From: Sympetrum striolatum
Lineage: Eukaryota; Arthropoda; Insecta; Odonata; Libellulidae
Length of the DNA: 64,000 nucleotides
Direction: 5' to 3'
Assembly (NCBI GenBank): GCA_947579665.1
Contig: OX388348.1
Location: 5,084,001-5,148,000 of the forward strand
Below are positions 44,201 to 56,027 of the stretch, in pieces. Each line of letters begins with the position of its first letter. Position 1 is the first letter of the stretch. A program made the position numbers and the translations under genes. Under the pieces are notes generated by a model. That model worked only from the letters and a program-made list of their open reading frames with translations. It did no database searches and had not been told where the DNA came from.

Positions 44201-47200
44201 TACTAATTCATTACATCAATCAGGTGCTTATGAACAACATTATTTACCTGTATTATTTTATTTTCCCAGAGATCAATTAAATTATTAAACAATTAGCAAA
44301 ATGCCCATGCTTTGGAAGTGCCCTCCATCACAGTCACTACTTCTTTTTCTTGAAGTGGATTTCTTTTGTTATAGAATAACTTCATTACAAAAGCAAAAGT
44401 AAAGGCTAATGTTGGTGGATGTATTTAATGGAATCTATAAGATAGAAAAATTTTGTGATAAAATTCATAGATATTACCAAATGAAAATATCTATTCTTAT
44501 AATAATAAATATCATGTCTCTTATCTCATACATACCAAATGAATTATATGCTGCATTGATAAACTCTCTAATGATAACTGATAGAAGTCATCCAAATCTA
44601 GAATAATCTCATGACTGATAGACTTTAAATGTATATATGGGAAATATCCTTTGTCCTAGAAGAGCCTCTCTTCCCACAAAGTAGTTGTATTATTTTCATA
44701 TATAATTTGGGATTTGTGAGAAGTGGAGAATGCTGTACTGATTAGGAAGAGGTATGCATGTGAAGAATTATCAGTTATGAAAAATTACATGTATATGTCA
44801 CTTGAACAATCTGTTAGTGATAGGCATAAATAAAATAAATTAGTCATTGTTGCTGATAAATACTCAAATAGTCTAATAAATTAAAATTCTTTAAACATTT
44901 ATGTTGATTGTTTTCTATTAATGAGAAAAATTATTTCAATATGAAGCTCTGTTATGTATCACTGATTAGGATTGGATTACAATGTCATATTATTTCACTC
45001 ATGAGGAGGTTCTGCATTATTGTCCTCTCAGTAAGGATAGATATCCCAAGATCGATCTGTTTCAGTTCCCCCAGGAGTCATCAACTTCATTCCTTCCAAG
45101 CTTATCCTACTTGCTATCAATAAGTGCTTATATTTGGTAAAATACCTTCTTCATCTAGGCTACTTTACTTACTATTTTCCCCTATTTCTTTTGCTGGTGG
45201 CCACCTATGTACATAACAAAATTCTTTGACTCACTCTAGGCTGTACATGTCTAATGTCATGTAGAAATTCTCTTCTCTGTTTTGGTTATAAGCCATGAAT
45301 TTGGTTTGTTTTTATTTATTTTGTAGCTGTACTGCTTCATGCTCTTTTCCATCAAGGATATTGTTCTTTTCACGTTATCTTTATTCTTAGTAAGTATTGC
45401 AGTGTCATCTGCAAATTGCAGCATATGTATTATTTCTTTATTTATCTTTTTTTTGTCTTTTCTGAGTCTTCTCAATTTATTCATTTTTTATCAGAGGGAG
45501 TTGGTCAGTATCCTTGTTTAGCTTCTTTTTTTGTTGCCTTATTATTATTTTCTCTGCATTCTATCAATTCTGATTGCTCTTTATAAAGAGTAGGGATCAG
45601 TCTTCTATCACAGCAGTTTGTATCTATTACTTTTGGACCCATATGATTCTCCTTACATCATTGGCTTTCTCAATATCCACAAATGTTATATGTATTTCTC
45701 CAGCATTTTTTCTATTTCTATTATTAATCTTAGAACAAGAATATAGCGTTTCTTGAATATCTACATATTATCTGCTTTCTTTTTTTGGGGATTGAATCAA
45801 TCGTATTCTTATGAAAATCTCTGTATATTTCTTCTCTTTTGTAGATATCATAAACCAAGTTTTTGCAGCTCATTTCCTTACCCTTTTGCTAACTTTTTCA
45901 TTATTGTTGATTTTGATAGTTTTTCATCAAATCATAAGCCTTTCCTTTACTGAAGTGTTTCTGAAACTCCAAATCTGAACCAGAGAATAGACATTTAAAA
46001 GATAAATATTTATTTGAGATCAATAATTATATGGTTCAGATCTAAAGAAAATGAGCTAGTGGGAAATATTTGCCAATCTCCCCTCAAAGTTAGTTAGTTT
46101 GACTCTTTATTGGCCCTTAAAGTAGCAGCGTGTAAACTCCTTTACTAATGCATTCCATTATTTTTTCTTTTTGACATTCTCCCATTTGGGACAAAGTGGC
46201 ACAATGATCATTGATGATAGTATCATTGTATGAGAATTCTGTAAGGGGTAGAATTAGGGTATGCCGTCTTGGCTCAGCCTAACAAAATAACTTCTCATCT
46301 ATGAGATTACATAAAAATTGTATTTTATTGACCTAACGAAATTCATGAAATTATAATGGACCAAGACCGGGTCTTAGTGTATTCAAAATAACATTTTCAT
46401 TACCAGGCTCCTGGATAGCTAAGTTGAAAGTGCTCTAGATTTTGGCAAAAGTGTTTGATCCAATGTTTGATTGAAATTGGGAGCCCTTGCACAAAATTAC
46501 CTATGCTTCTGAAAGCACTTTTAGAAAACAAAGTTTGCATTACCGTGTGTTTACTCACCATACTCATGTATTCACCAGCCCATGTTCCAGTAAATAATTC
46601 AGCTGGTCAAATATAGACATAATTCTGCCCTATTACAAAAGTGATTTAATAGGTTTTCTATGTTTTAAAATGTGTATGTTCTCTTTCTGCAGGATGAGAA
46701 TATGACCAAAGAAAGTTCAAAAAATGAAGAAACAGCTCCTACTGAAGAAGTTGGTATGTTGTTTATGCCTTTCCATTGGAATATATGATTATCAACAATA
46801 TGGCTTTTCCAATTGTCCATTCCAAAAAATATCTAGATTGTCATTATTTAAGAAATATTTATGGTATGTAAAAGAACTTATGCAAATAAATGACATGAAC
46901 TGTGTCTATTTTACATCATAATGACTTCTAATACACCATAGTTTTATTCATCGCAATGGTTTGTTTAATGATTTAAAATTATTAAGGGTAAATTACATTT
47001 AAACTATTATTTTTAATTTGTTTTATTTGAAGTTGTTCTTAATTGTATTTCAGTAAGCCCTCCTGGTACCCCTGCATCCATGGAATTGGAAAGTAGCTCA
47101 ACGTATAGGCCATCGTCGTCTCAAGCCCCCACAACCCCAGAGCCCACTCCTACCACTCCTCGGACATTATATCGTCTCCTGGGTTCCAGTGGAGGTGTTT

Positions 47201-50200
47201 GCATACTTCTTCAAGTAGATGCCATTTTAAGCTTCCAGTATGTCACCATAGCTGGAGAGGACAGAGTGAGTACAACTGGACCTATGTGATATTTTCTTTT
47301 TTTTAATCATTTTTTAGAATAATTTTGATAAGAAAACTTTTTATTTATTCCCACATTTATTTTTGCTGGGATCCTATTGTGGCTAAAATTCTGCATAGCA
47401 AGGAGAGACCTATACTACCGGATGCCACTCATGCTAAGGAAGATATATTGAAACTCTGATTACTTTATCTCAGTTTATTCGGGAAACTTTCGGACGACAT
47501 CCTTTTCTTTTGGGCATTTTGTCTCACACATTCTTCAACAATGGCACTTTTTGATAAGAGGATGCTTCCCAAAGAATGCAGAATTTTTAGGAAATGTTGA
47601 ATATTTCATTAAAATAATCAGATTCAAAGAAGACCTGTATAAAATGTAGGGTATCATTTTCATTTCAATTTTATCCCTATTTCTCTTTGGTTCCATAACT
47701 TAGGAAGATGTATTCAAAATGTTAGCATTATCTAGATAGGGTGAATTTGTGGAACTTTTTTCAATTAATTAGGAAAGAGGTAGAATTTATTCTTGTAGGA
47801 GGTTCATAATTATTGGTTAACATTATTTAAACTTTAACAATGAAGATGAGATATTTATTAACTGAAACATTTATTTGATGATAACTTTTATTTCTATAGC
47901 TTTTTCTTTGCTGCTTTGCAAAGGTAATGGCAAATTATCAATTTTCAGTTTTTGACAATACCGGAATCTGTGCTTTGTCGTAATCTCTTTGGATTTCCTT
48001 CAAGGTTAAGGTTATTATAAACTCTACTTTTTGGAATACTTTGCCAAATTTATTATCTCAAATTTTATGCATCCACTATTGATTTTTATGTTTGAGCCTA
48101 TCATTTTATTTCATGTTGAACATCATCCTCCAATTCATTTTAATATAGACACCAACATTATCTTCAAAGTGTCAATAAAATTTGTTATGTTGATTGATAA
48201 GTTATTTTGTATTTTAATATGTAATTAATGTAATATAAAAATAGATAATTCCGAGAAAATTAAAATATTTGGTAAATATTGGTCTTACAGGATTGTATGT
48301 ATGAAATAGAATTTATTATTCATTAGATATTTTTCCTTAACCAGAAACCAATATATTCTCAATTCATCACTCATAGACTTATTGGCAATTCAGAATTCCT
48401 TTTCACAAAATTTTAGAATTATGAGTATTAAATGTAATGATACTTTAATACTTATCAGATGTTGGATTTTTGTTTGTATAGGAAGTAGACACATTTATTC
48501 CTTCAACTGCCAGCGTTAGTGGAGAATGCACTACAGAAGACCAAGCGAAAATGCTTCTCCAATGGAATACTTACACCCTGGTTTGGTATTTTGCTAAGGT
48601 AAGCCTTTGCAAAAAATCTTTATCCTTATATATTCCTTTAAAGTTTCATTCATGCCATAATAACTAAGGTAAAGAAAGGTACAGTCACTATGAAAAGGTG
48701 AATGATATATTAGCAAATATATTTTTTTTTATATCTTTCACTCAAGCTGCAACATTTTATAATGCTCAATTTGTAAGTTTTGTGACATTGTTGTATTCCT
48801 TTGTACCTATGCAGTTAACAATTAAAACTTTAATAATCAAAAGGTGTTTAACAATGTAAACCCAAAAGTAAAATTGTATTATGTTTGATATTTATTGGGA
48901 TTTCCAAGAATCTTATCAACTCTTGTGAGTGTTTAGTCCCTAAATAAAATGCTTTATCTAAGATCTAATTATTAAAAAAACTTTGCAAATTATCATTACA
49001 GGTCAACTAATTTAGTAATAAGAATCAAACATGTAGCTATATAGATATCTCTGTATAAATTGATTTTTATTCTGTTATGAACACTAATGCTTCAACCTGG
49101 ACCAGTTAGGTATTACTTTTAATAGTTAATATTATAAAATGACCAAATTATATTCCAATTTTATCTACTTTTGCATTTTTTTCAGTACTTTTAATTTAAA
49201 ATCTTAGGTTAAAATACACATAATGCCTTTGTGTTTTTATAAATTCTCAATTTTTTGCAAAATCTAACTGCTACTATAGTTCTCACAATTTTAAATGTGT
49301 AGAAGTTAAATAAAATTGCTTGATAAACAGCTTCCCGTATAATTTGGCCTTTGACGCCCTACTTGTGTTGAGAACAAATTCAACTTATTCAACCAGTCCA
49401 CCTTAAATAAAATTATTTAACAAAAAGTTTGAATTGATGTAAATAAGAGAAAGAGAAAAAATATATGTTATATTTGCTTAACATAACTCCATGGATATTC
49501 ATAAATTATGACATTTATTCCTAGACTCCAGGAGGTGAAAGGTGGTATGTTGAGAAGGTAGATCTGAGCTTCAACACTAATGAGAAACTATTTGAACACA
49601 TTCCACATCCAGGTAAGAATTTTGATCTTTGAATCAGGACATAATGATGCCTTGGACATTGTGCTTAATTGTTTTTAGTATTCATTTTGAATTCTGTAAA
49701 ATTCCAGTCCCAACTATCGAAATGTCAATTGACGATTCTGAGATATGCTTCCTGCAAGACAAGCATGGCACTCGTTATAACGATGCTTCAGATATGACCA
49801 CTCGTTATAATGGGTGTAACTTCTTATCCTTTCTGCAGTGAGACGGACAACTGCCAAAATATCACTCGCTATAATGCAGTGGTTCCCAAACTTATTTGGC
49901 CTACCTCCCCCTTTCCAGAAAAATATTACTCAGTGCCCCCCTAGAATTTAATTAAAAAAGATTTTAATAGCAATTAAACAGAAAGATATATGTATTAAAG
50001 TTTCTACCTTTTCCGTAAAATATAGCAAAAAAAGGTGTAAATTAGAAACTTTTAAGTTTGAAATTATGAAACTATTTATTGAAATCTGAATAGAAAGGTA
50101 ATTCAAAAAAGTTGAAACATTCAAAATCATCTTAATGAGAAGGATGAACCTGGGATGCTGCTACCAATTAAGTAATCCTCGGCTCTATTTTAGTCAGCAG

Positions 50201-53200
50201 TAATCTTAAATCACCGTGATTGAACATTTGCAATCAGTTTCTTTGTTAATAAATTGGTTACCCCACTAAATCCACGTTCCACTAAATATGGTGAAGGAAA
50301 TGCAATTAAGAACTTTTGAATTACAGCCCATATTTCAGGATAAGCCGTAGGGATCTCCTTTTGCAGCCAGAATTGTTGGTAGCCTCTTAAGATAAGATAT
50401 TACTCAGAGGTATTTCTTTTTCTTAAAAAAACTCATCCAAGCATGAAATATTAATTCTCCTTTGGTATCAGTTTGCAAATAATAATTCTTGGCAAATTTG
50501 TTCTTCCATTTGCTAAAAGTAAAGCTTCATTTCCTAACAACGTTGGCTAAACAAGTTGAATTGAGAACCCAGATGTTTTTAAATAGCCACACAATGAACC
50601 TTCAACACCTTGAGCCATTTCATCAATTCTTCTTTGCACTGTATTATTGCTCAACGAAATTTCCTTGATAATCTTAGATGCTGACTTGTGTAGCACAGTA
50701 CCTATTACTTCACTTATAGCTGGTATAATTAGTTCTTCACCAATAGTATGAGGTTTTCCCGATTTGGAAATCATTAATAAAATTTTGTAAGAAGCAAGCA
50801 AGCCATCACCATCTTGTGTGGTTGCGGTTGAAAAGAGTTTTGCCATGTCGGTTGTTTGATAAATTTCTCTTTTGATGTTTGAAAATAAGATAAATCCTTA
50901 TGTTTTTATCAGAATGAATTGTAGTTAAATTTTCTTGTAGTCTGGAAAGCTTCATACCCTCGTTTGATAAAACTTTCTGGCAAATCAGGCACATAATGTA
51001 ATGTTTACAGGCGACTCAATAATGCCATATTTCAAATATTCTTTATTAAATTGTAAAAATGTTTTCTTTTGTTAATACATTATTATATGTAGAAAAAATA
51101 TAATTTTTATGAAGGTATTTTTAATTAATATTTTTTTGTAATTTTTTGAAATATTTTTGTAAAAAACAAACTAAAATAAATACTAATGAAATAAATAAAT
51201 ATGATATTATAAACCTTCTTTGCCAGCAGAGTTTTCAGAAATGTAACTTTCAGATATGGAATGCTTTTTCGGATTTTCCCCCCCTGTACAGACTGATTTT
51301 TGATGGAATGCTCAAATCCTGTCCCACAAACCGTGAATTACCAATTTTATGTCACGTTGTATCTCAAGTTCTATCACTCAGAATTTAATTAATTTTTCGC
51401 CTAGATATATTTATATAGCACTTATACAGCATAGTTAACCACTGAAGACACCCATATCTCACGCAAAACAAAGCCATAGCCACTTCGGTCGTCGAAATTT
51501 ACGGCTCTTAGGCGCTCAACGTCCACTCCTGCTGATAGAGAAAGCATCAGCAACCGAAAATGCCTCCCGATTCGCACTTTAAGCAAAAACCCGTAGTCGT
51601 GACGTATTTTCCATATCGAAGATTTGAAAGCATCCATCGCAGCAGCGCCCACTTTGGGAATTACTGCTATAATGCAACTCTCGTTATATGCCGTACTCGT
51701 TATAACAAACTTCTACTGTATTTCACCAATTATACTTCAACAAGCTCATTACTTCATTACTCTTACCCCATGGAGGGTAAGCTTGAGCTCTCATGTGCTA
51801 TACTTAAAATATTCATTTACAGTGAGGGACAACTTGGTCACAAAAAGATGTTATATAAGTGATATGCATATTTTTTCTGTATGTAATATCTTATACTTAT
51901 CAAGCACTGAAGCATCACTCATAGTGCAACTCGAATTCCCCATGTATACAATGCGCAAAATCTGTTTTTTTATGCTTGAGGCACTGCTGTATTTTCAGAT
52001 GATTTCATTTAACTCAATTTGAGTAGGAAGTTGAAATTTGTTCCAAAATTGATTTTTCATAAACAGATTTTGCATTTATTATAATCACATCATGGCTCTA
52101 CTGAAGTTTGCACATCAGGGCAAAACAAAGTGAACTATTGTCTAGTACTTTTTAAATTGCATATATCTCTGGAGGAAGAACTCTGTAATATTAAAAAAAA
52201 CTTATTCTTAGCTTTCAGCATAAAATTTTGATTTCTGCTAATTTTTTAATTTGGTATTTTTTAAATAATTTATTTAGGTAAAATAGTGCGAATGTCTACT
52301 CCAAAGGATAGGGGATCTCTTCTGTTCCCGACTCCAGTAGGAAAGTCTTACCTATGCACCCATACAGAGACAACTGTAGATTTGGTTCCTAAAGAAGGCT
52401 CCAAAGAAAAGGACTTCCTCAAGACAACAATTCTTCTCAGAGATCTCAAACTCCAGCCATTCATTTTTAAGAATGATGAATTTGGCCCTGGTAAGTTGAT
52501 TTTTGTACAGAATTATTAAGAACACATTGCATACTTAGAATGATTCATAAAGTATGATGAGTTGATTATGAAGGAAGAATATATACGTAAATATTAATTA
52601 GATATGATAGTTCATCCAAACATATCTATCTTTATTTTTTCTACATATTCACTATTTTATTCCAAAAGTTGTCCTTTAATGTTCATGTATGTGATCTTCT
52701 ATATATATAAAATAGTGTGTGGGTGTTTGTGTGTGTGTGTGTGTATGTGTTTATGTTTGCTAATATCTCGAGAACTGAGAGTCGCAGAACTTTTAAATTT
52801 TCTACATTATTAAACGCTGACCCCACGCAGAGTATAGGCTACTTTTTACGTACGAAAACGATTATTTAAGAAAGTTTTTCGAATTTTTTTTAAGTCGGGT
52901 TTTATTTATATGAACGTAATTGTTTACAGTAAAATTATAACGTTGGTTAGAAGTGTGCTTCAAAATGAGCTCTCTGGATCAACTCAACTGAATACGTATA
53001 TAAATAGCCTCGTAAGTTGTAATTGTTTTTAATATTTTCATTGAATTAAGTATTGAATCTAATCCATTTGCCTCGATGTATGTTTAGCAATTGATGAAAA
53101 CAGAGATACCAAAGTGCATAAACATGTCCATTGGTTTTGTGTTTGAAATTATTGAGGAGTTGAGCTGTGAGTTTTAAGTTATAGCAAAACCTGACCGAAA

Positions 53201-54601
53201 AGATATTTCGACTTCCATTTCTGTGATAGCGTTTTTTGTGTTAATGATTGTGTTCATTGCTTTTGTAATGTTTTAATTACATTACGTAAAAAATTTCATC
53301 AGTAGTTTTTAGAGTGATATACTATTTATTCCTTTTATTTGTGTCCAACCTTCGTTTCCTTTATCCTTTTGCACCTTTCTGAAAATGTCTCTTTAAATAT
53401 GGTGCTGCTTATCTTAATGTGATCTTAGAATATATTTTTTAAACGAATGTTGTCTTAAGGAATTATTTATTCAAAGATATGAGATAAAATACTGAGTTAT
53501 TGTGGTTTTGTAGACATTATTTTAACTTTTTTTTGGTTTATTGTTTTGGAAATTATTATAGCTTGGCATTAGCAATCTTCCAACAATTATGAAGCATATG
53601 TTACAATAAAAAACAGTCTGTTATGCTGGTATTAATAATTTTTTATTTCTCCGTTGAGAAACAACAGACATTTCAGATAGTTTGCATATAAATTCAATGC
53701 AGTTAACATTTACAACTAATGGACCCAAAATGCAAGGATTCAGGAGTCTTGTTTCAGTTCCTCCCTGTATCTATCAGAAACATTGCTATTTTATAATAAT
53801 AATCATCATTATTTAGGTGAGATTAAGACTAAATGTCTCTACTTCTTCTATCTCCTTCTTCAGTGTCGTTGAAAATTTAATGAGTATGAATGAAAATAAT
53901 AATAATCTGGTAAATATGCATAGCATCTTTTGGGTTCATGCACTTGAAAAAACAGCTACAATTCTCTATAAGATCAAACTCGAGTTGCTTTAATTTTGAA
54001 GAATCTGGTGTTCATAAAATATTGTTTAATCATTGTTTATAAAATATTTGTCATTTAAAAGATTAGGGTAAAGCGTCTTAATTTTCTATTAGCCTGTGTA
54101 TGATATAACAGCTAACATTCCACTGACATATAACTGTGAGTTCTACAGAAAAGCTATAAGGAACTTTTCAGCTCAAACTTCTAGGTGAATGAACAATTTA
54201 CTCTCTACTTTTGGCTGGTTTTGGTTCTCTCTACTGGGGGTTCTTATAATTATTGATAACACATTTTATTTTTATGTTACATAGATTGTCTAGTATTTGT
54301 ATACTACATAGATTCTCTTAAAATTCCTTAAAAGGAATCATATCCTTCAGAAACTGAGGATGATTTTTATTTTAACAGAAAATTTATTTAAAGGTCCATT
54401 GATTGATTGCAAATTGATTGATGTCATGAATGGATTTTCACAGAGTATGTGTGTACGCCTGGAGGCAGTGGATTCAGAGATGAGACTGCTCCTATAGCAG
54501 TTGGAAGCACCTTTGCTATCATTGTTCTTCTCACAGTTGCTGGCTACGGCATCTACCGCCACTTCAAAGTCAAGAAGGTCCAATACGATACAATGGAGTG
54601 A
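41198..54601 (+). CDS. Lamp1: Lysosome-associated membrane glycoprotein (LAMP family), 8 coding exons
   Basis: Type I membrane protein of lysosomes and late endosomes: heavily decorated lumenal domain, one membrane span, short sorting tail. Join 41198-41252, 43595-43695, 46693-46753, 47054-47265, 48482-48598, 49525-49612, 52278-52490, 54444-54601: 1,005 nt, 334 residues, all GT-AG, all phases consistent. Signal peptide about 1-33 (VGLCLMLLHSTFSSA); acidic/basic stretch 34-72 with one NMT sequon; Ser/Thr/Pro hinge about 74-108; LAMP domain with Cys122, Cys159, Cys238 and Cys286, the four-cysteine pattern of the family; LQPF and FG words before the last cysteine; membrane span about 300-320; tail YRHFKVKKVQYDTME with the tyrosine sorting signal YDTM. 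Only one LAMP domain, as in invertebrate LAMPs and CD68/LAMP3-like forms. The symbol is by family; LAMP1 against LAMP2 orthology is not resolved. Confidence 0.9.
41253..43594 (+). other. LAMP intron 1
   Basis: 2.3 kb, GT-AG. It contains the 50-bp hairpin at 42,398-42,447; otherwise nothing recognised. A 66-codon minus-strand frame at 41,508-41,708 has no support. Confidence 0.7.
42398..42447. repeat. 50-bp hairpin in LAMP intron 1
   Basis: Two 23-bp arms, aatccagaagtaaaattcaa... (42,398-42,420) and its near-exact reverse complement (42,425-42,447), with one mismatch and a 4-base loop aatc. The stem would form in RNA from either strand. It is shorter than a typical pre-miRNA and the loop is small, so it may instead be a fold-back MITE remnant or an inverted-repeat byproduct. 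Confidence 0.75.
43595..43695 (+). CDS. LAMP coding exon 2: signal peptide core and acidic stretch
   Basis: Acceptor cttctctttag, donor gtaagc. Encodes VGLCLMLLHSTFSSA, the hydrophobic core and likely cleavage site, then LDLRAKRDVDDDDNEDEKM, a mature N-terminus with a dibasic-like KR and an acidic run. Phase 1 in, phase 0 out. Confidence 0.87.
43696..46692 (+). other. LAMP intron 2
   Basis: 3.0 kb. Holds a decayed antisense LINE fragment at 45,250-45,860. The rest is AT-rich with no recognised feature. Confidence 0.7.
45250..45860 (-). pseudogene. Decayed LINE reverse transcriptase fragment
   Basis: The minus strand shows ITFVDIEKANDVRRIIW (a motif A relic, VDxEKAF-like) near 45,680 and MLQFADDTAILTKNKDNVKR (motif C, FADD) near 45,400, separated by stops and indels. 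This differs from the CR1-like and RTE copies elsewhere in the window. Only the polymerase palm survives. It lies inside LAMP intron 2 in antisense orientation. Confidence 0.75.
46693..46753 (+). CDS. LAMP coding exon 3: lumenal linker
   Basis: 61 bp, acceptor ctttctgcag, donor gtatgt. Encodes DENMTKESSKNEETAPTEEV, an acidic, Thr/Ser-containing linker with the only N-glycosylation sequon seen (NMT). Phase 0 in, phase 1 out. It has no conserved domain of its own and is supported by splice sites and phase. Confidence 0.8.
47054..47265 (+). CDS. LAMP coding exon 4: Ser/Thr/Pro hinge and start of LAMP domain
   Basis: Acceptor gtatttcag, donor gtgagt. The first part is a mucin-like hinge (SSSQAPTTPEPTPTTPRT), a likely O-glycosylation region. 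The second part begins the LAMP domain with GGVCILLQVDAILSFQYVT, containing Cys122. Phase 1 in, phase 0 out. Confidence 0.92.
48482..48598 (+). CDS. LAMP coding exon 5: LAMP domain, second cysteine
   Basis: 39 codons: EVDTFIPSTASVSGECTTED then QAKMLLQWNTYTLVWYFAK. Cys159 would pair with Cys122 in the family's first disulphide loop. Acceptor tttgtatag, donor gtaagc, phase 0 at both ends. Confidence 0.92.
49525..49612 (+). CDS. LAMP coding exon 6: LAMP domain middle
   Basis: Encodes TPGGERWYVEKVDLSFNTNE then KLFEHIPHP. Acceptor tttattcctag, donor gtaaga, phase 0 in, phase 1 out. The W-Y-V and L-S-F words match beta strands of the LAMP domain core. Confidence 0.9.
49877..51664 (-). mobile_element. 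hAT element, ZBED5/SCAND3-type, with 8-bp target duplication
   Basis: 1,788 bp. It begins cagtggttcccaaactt and ends ccactttgggaattactg, imperfect terminal inverted repeats of the hAT type. The 8-bp direct repeat ctataatg flanks it exactly at 49,869-49,876 and 51,665-51,672. The transposase remnant is on the minus strand, antisense to LAMP, and is the same family as 25,711-27,570. Internally deleted relative to that copy. Confidence 0.92.
50160..50994 (-). pseudogene. hAT transposase pseudogene, ZBED5/SCAND3-like, internally deleted
   Basis: Starts MCLICQKVLSNEGMKLSRLQ (50,994), with a C-x2-C zinc-finger word, followed after frame breaks by LASYKILLMISKSGKPHTIG, EELIIPAISEVIGTVLHKSA and NNTVQRRIDEMAQGVEGSLC (50,770-50,600). 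The catalytic DGAPAM region present at 26.9 kb is missing, and only scraps of the C-terminus remain. Non-functional. It could only be mobilised in trans. Confidence 0.85.
52278..52490 (+). CDS. LAMP coding exon 7: LAMP domain, third cysteine
   Basis: 71 codons: LLFPTPVGKSYLCTHTETTV and RDLKLQPFIFKNDEFGP carry the most diagnostic LAMP words (SYxC, LQPF, FG). Cys238 opens the second disulphide loop. An insert of about ten charged residues (PKEGSKEKDF) makes the loop longer than in vertebrate LAMPs. Acceptor atttatttag, donor gtaagt, phase 1 at both ends. Confidence 0.94.
52694..53000 (+). repeat. GT microsatellite in a possible Helitron-like fragment
   Basis: Begins ctatatatataaaatagtgt, then a GT-rich microsatellite (about 52,713-52,757), then gctaatatctcgagaactga and gagtcgcagaac. 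The tctatatatataaaa start followed by a GT run and an '-ctcgagaac-' word resembles non-autonomous Helitron-type elements in arthropods, but the 3' hairpin was not located. The microsatellite itself is certain. Confidence 0.4.
54444..54601 (+). CDS. LAMP coding exon 8: last cysteine, membrane span, sorting tail
   Basis: Acceptor attttcacag. Encodes EYVCTPGGSG (Cys286, closing the second loop), ETAPIAVGSTFAIIVLLTVA (entering the membrane span), GYGIYRHF and the tail KVKKVQYDTME, stop TGA 54,599-54,601. Y-D-T-M fits the YxxPhi signal recognised by AP adaptors for lysosomal delivery, placed 10 residues from the membrane as in LAMPs. Confidence 0.94.
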
Positions 54602-54885
54602 AGAAATTGAACCAAATGAAGGAAGAGTATTTATTTTAATAGTGGTGAAACTTAAAAATCTATATTTTCCTTATTTAGCCATGAGCAACAAGCACTTTTT
54701 TAGAATTTAAGGAAACTTAAGTAAATTTGATCAGAGACATTCTAAGGTAATAAAGTTAGTGTTGAATCCAGAGGGGTATTTGAAGGGAATTTCCCCAGTT
54801 GATACGAATTCCCCCTGGAAAAATGATTTTTTAAATATGTTTCTTACTGGTAACAAGTGACTTTGCTAATACAGTTCCTTCAAAC
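54602..54885 (+). terminator. Start of LAMP 3' UTR with first polyadenylation signal
   Basis: First aataaa at 54,749-54,754, 148 bp after the stop. Other aataaa words occur far downstream (for example 57,469), so the true 3' end cannot be fixed by eye. Confidence 0.4.
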
Positions 54886-55537
54886 CAGGGTTGCCTACTC
54901 TTCCAGTTTCTTACAGAAGATTTCTAAGTTTCAAAAACTATTTTGTCCCTCTCATCCAGGACCTTGGCATTTTCTTCGCATTTCCACTCTCTTATTAACA
55001 GAAAGGAACTTTCAAGGACATTATGCTTCAACTGTTAATTTAAATAGAAGTTTACCAACCGACTACCATGGTCGGAATACTGCAACAATTTTTATTTCTT
55101 AAATCTTACCTAGAACACTCTTACCTTAACCTCATCTTCCTTAGTCATGTTAATAATCATCAATTAAAAGTTTTGATGAATATGAGTGCAATTTTTTGAG
55201 TTCCCATCTTCCTTATCAAAATTGATAAATTCATATTATACTATTTAATTTCATTATAGCCTTAAGCACTTTTATTAAAGAAACATTTTATATTGAATCC
55301 CTTTAAGATATTTTGGAATTTCAGCGAATGAATGCACCAACAGCTAAATACTATTATAATTTGGAATGTTACTGAATCATGAAAATCCAGTTCTTGTTCA
55401 TGAGGATTTGCCATATTTCAAGCAGTACTTCATAATAATTTGATTTTATCTATAGTGAATCTATATAAATTGATAGCTTTTAATTTACCTTACTCTCAGA
55501 AAACTCTGAAAGCAAATCTCTTGGAGATGGCAACCCT
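54886..55537. mobile_element. Possible MITE A with agggttgcc ends
   Basis: cagggttgcc at 54,886-54,895 and ggcaaccct at 55,529-55,537 are inverted and 652 bp apart overall, about the size of the element at 56,028-56,664, which has related ends. No target-site duplication or internal similarity was confirmed. Confidence 0.3.
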
Positions 55538-56027
55538 ATCTCTGATGCATGCTGTTCACAGAGAAATGTCTGGATTCAACACTAGAGATGCTTATTAAAA
55601 GAAAATTTTTATTAAATCTTAAAATGTAAATCTTACCCTAGCCAATCTTTACGTAGTTTCCAAATCAAATTTTATACTGTCCACTGAGAAGTGCCTGCCC
55701 CACTTTTATGCTAGTTTTTGTCTCTTTGGATATGCATTGAATATCACTGCAAGTTAGAGGCACTTAATACCTTTAACCATTGCTTTTTCCCTGCTTTTAA
55801 AAGTAAATCTCTTCCAAAATGAATTGTCTGTCTTTGTAAGACAAATGCAGCTGTTGTGAGGTATATATTTGAGGACAATTTCTGCTACATCGTAAAAAAA
55901 TAGAATTTTTTGTACAGAGGATGATTGACTCAGACGTATGAACATAAGCTTTATTTTTGCTGCAATATTTGCCTTTTTTTCTGAGTTGTGATCTTATGGA
56001 CACAACTTGTGATGACACAATTCTCAT

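Larger units (their letters stand above)
49772..51715. repeat. Cluster of actcgttataa words interrupted by the hAT insertion
   Basis: cactcgttataacgatg (49,771), cactcgttataatggg (49,799) and cactcgctataatg (49,863) lie before the hAT element. ctctcgttatatgc and tactcgttataac (51,677-51,705) lie after it. The insertion site is within one of these words. They may be the inner repeats of a Tigger/pogo-like or other small element split by the hAT. Confidence 0.5.
49613..52277 (+). other. LAMP intron 6
   Basis: 2.7 kb, expanded by the hAT insertion 49,877-51,664. It also holds five copies of a cactcgttataa-type word around the insertion. Without the hAT element the intron would be under 0.9 kb. 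Confidence 0.75.

Noticed and set aside
51422..51652. 76-codon minus-strand frame inside the hAT element as a host exon
   Set aside because: It lies within the terminal part of the hAT insertion, bounded by the target duplication, so it is transposon sequence.
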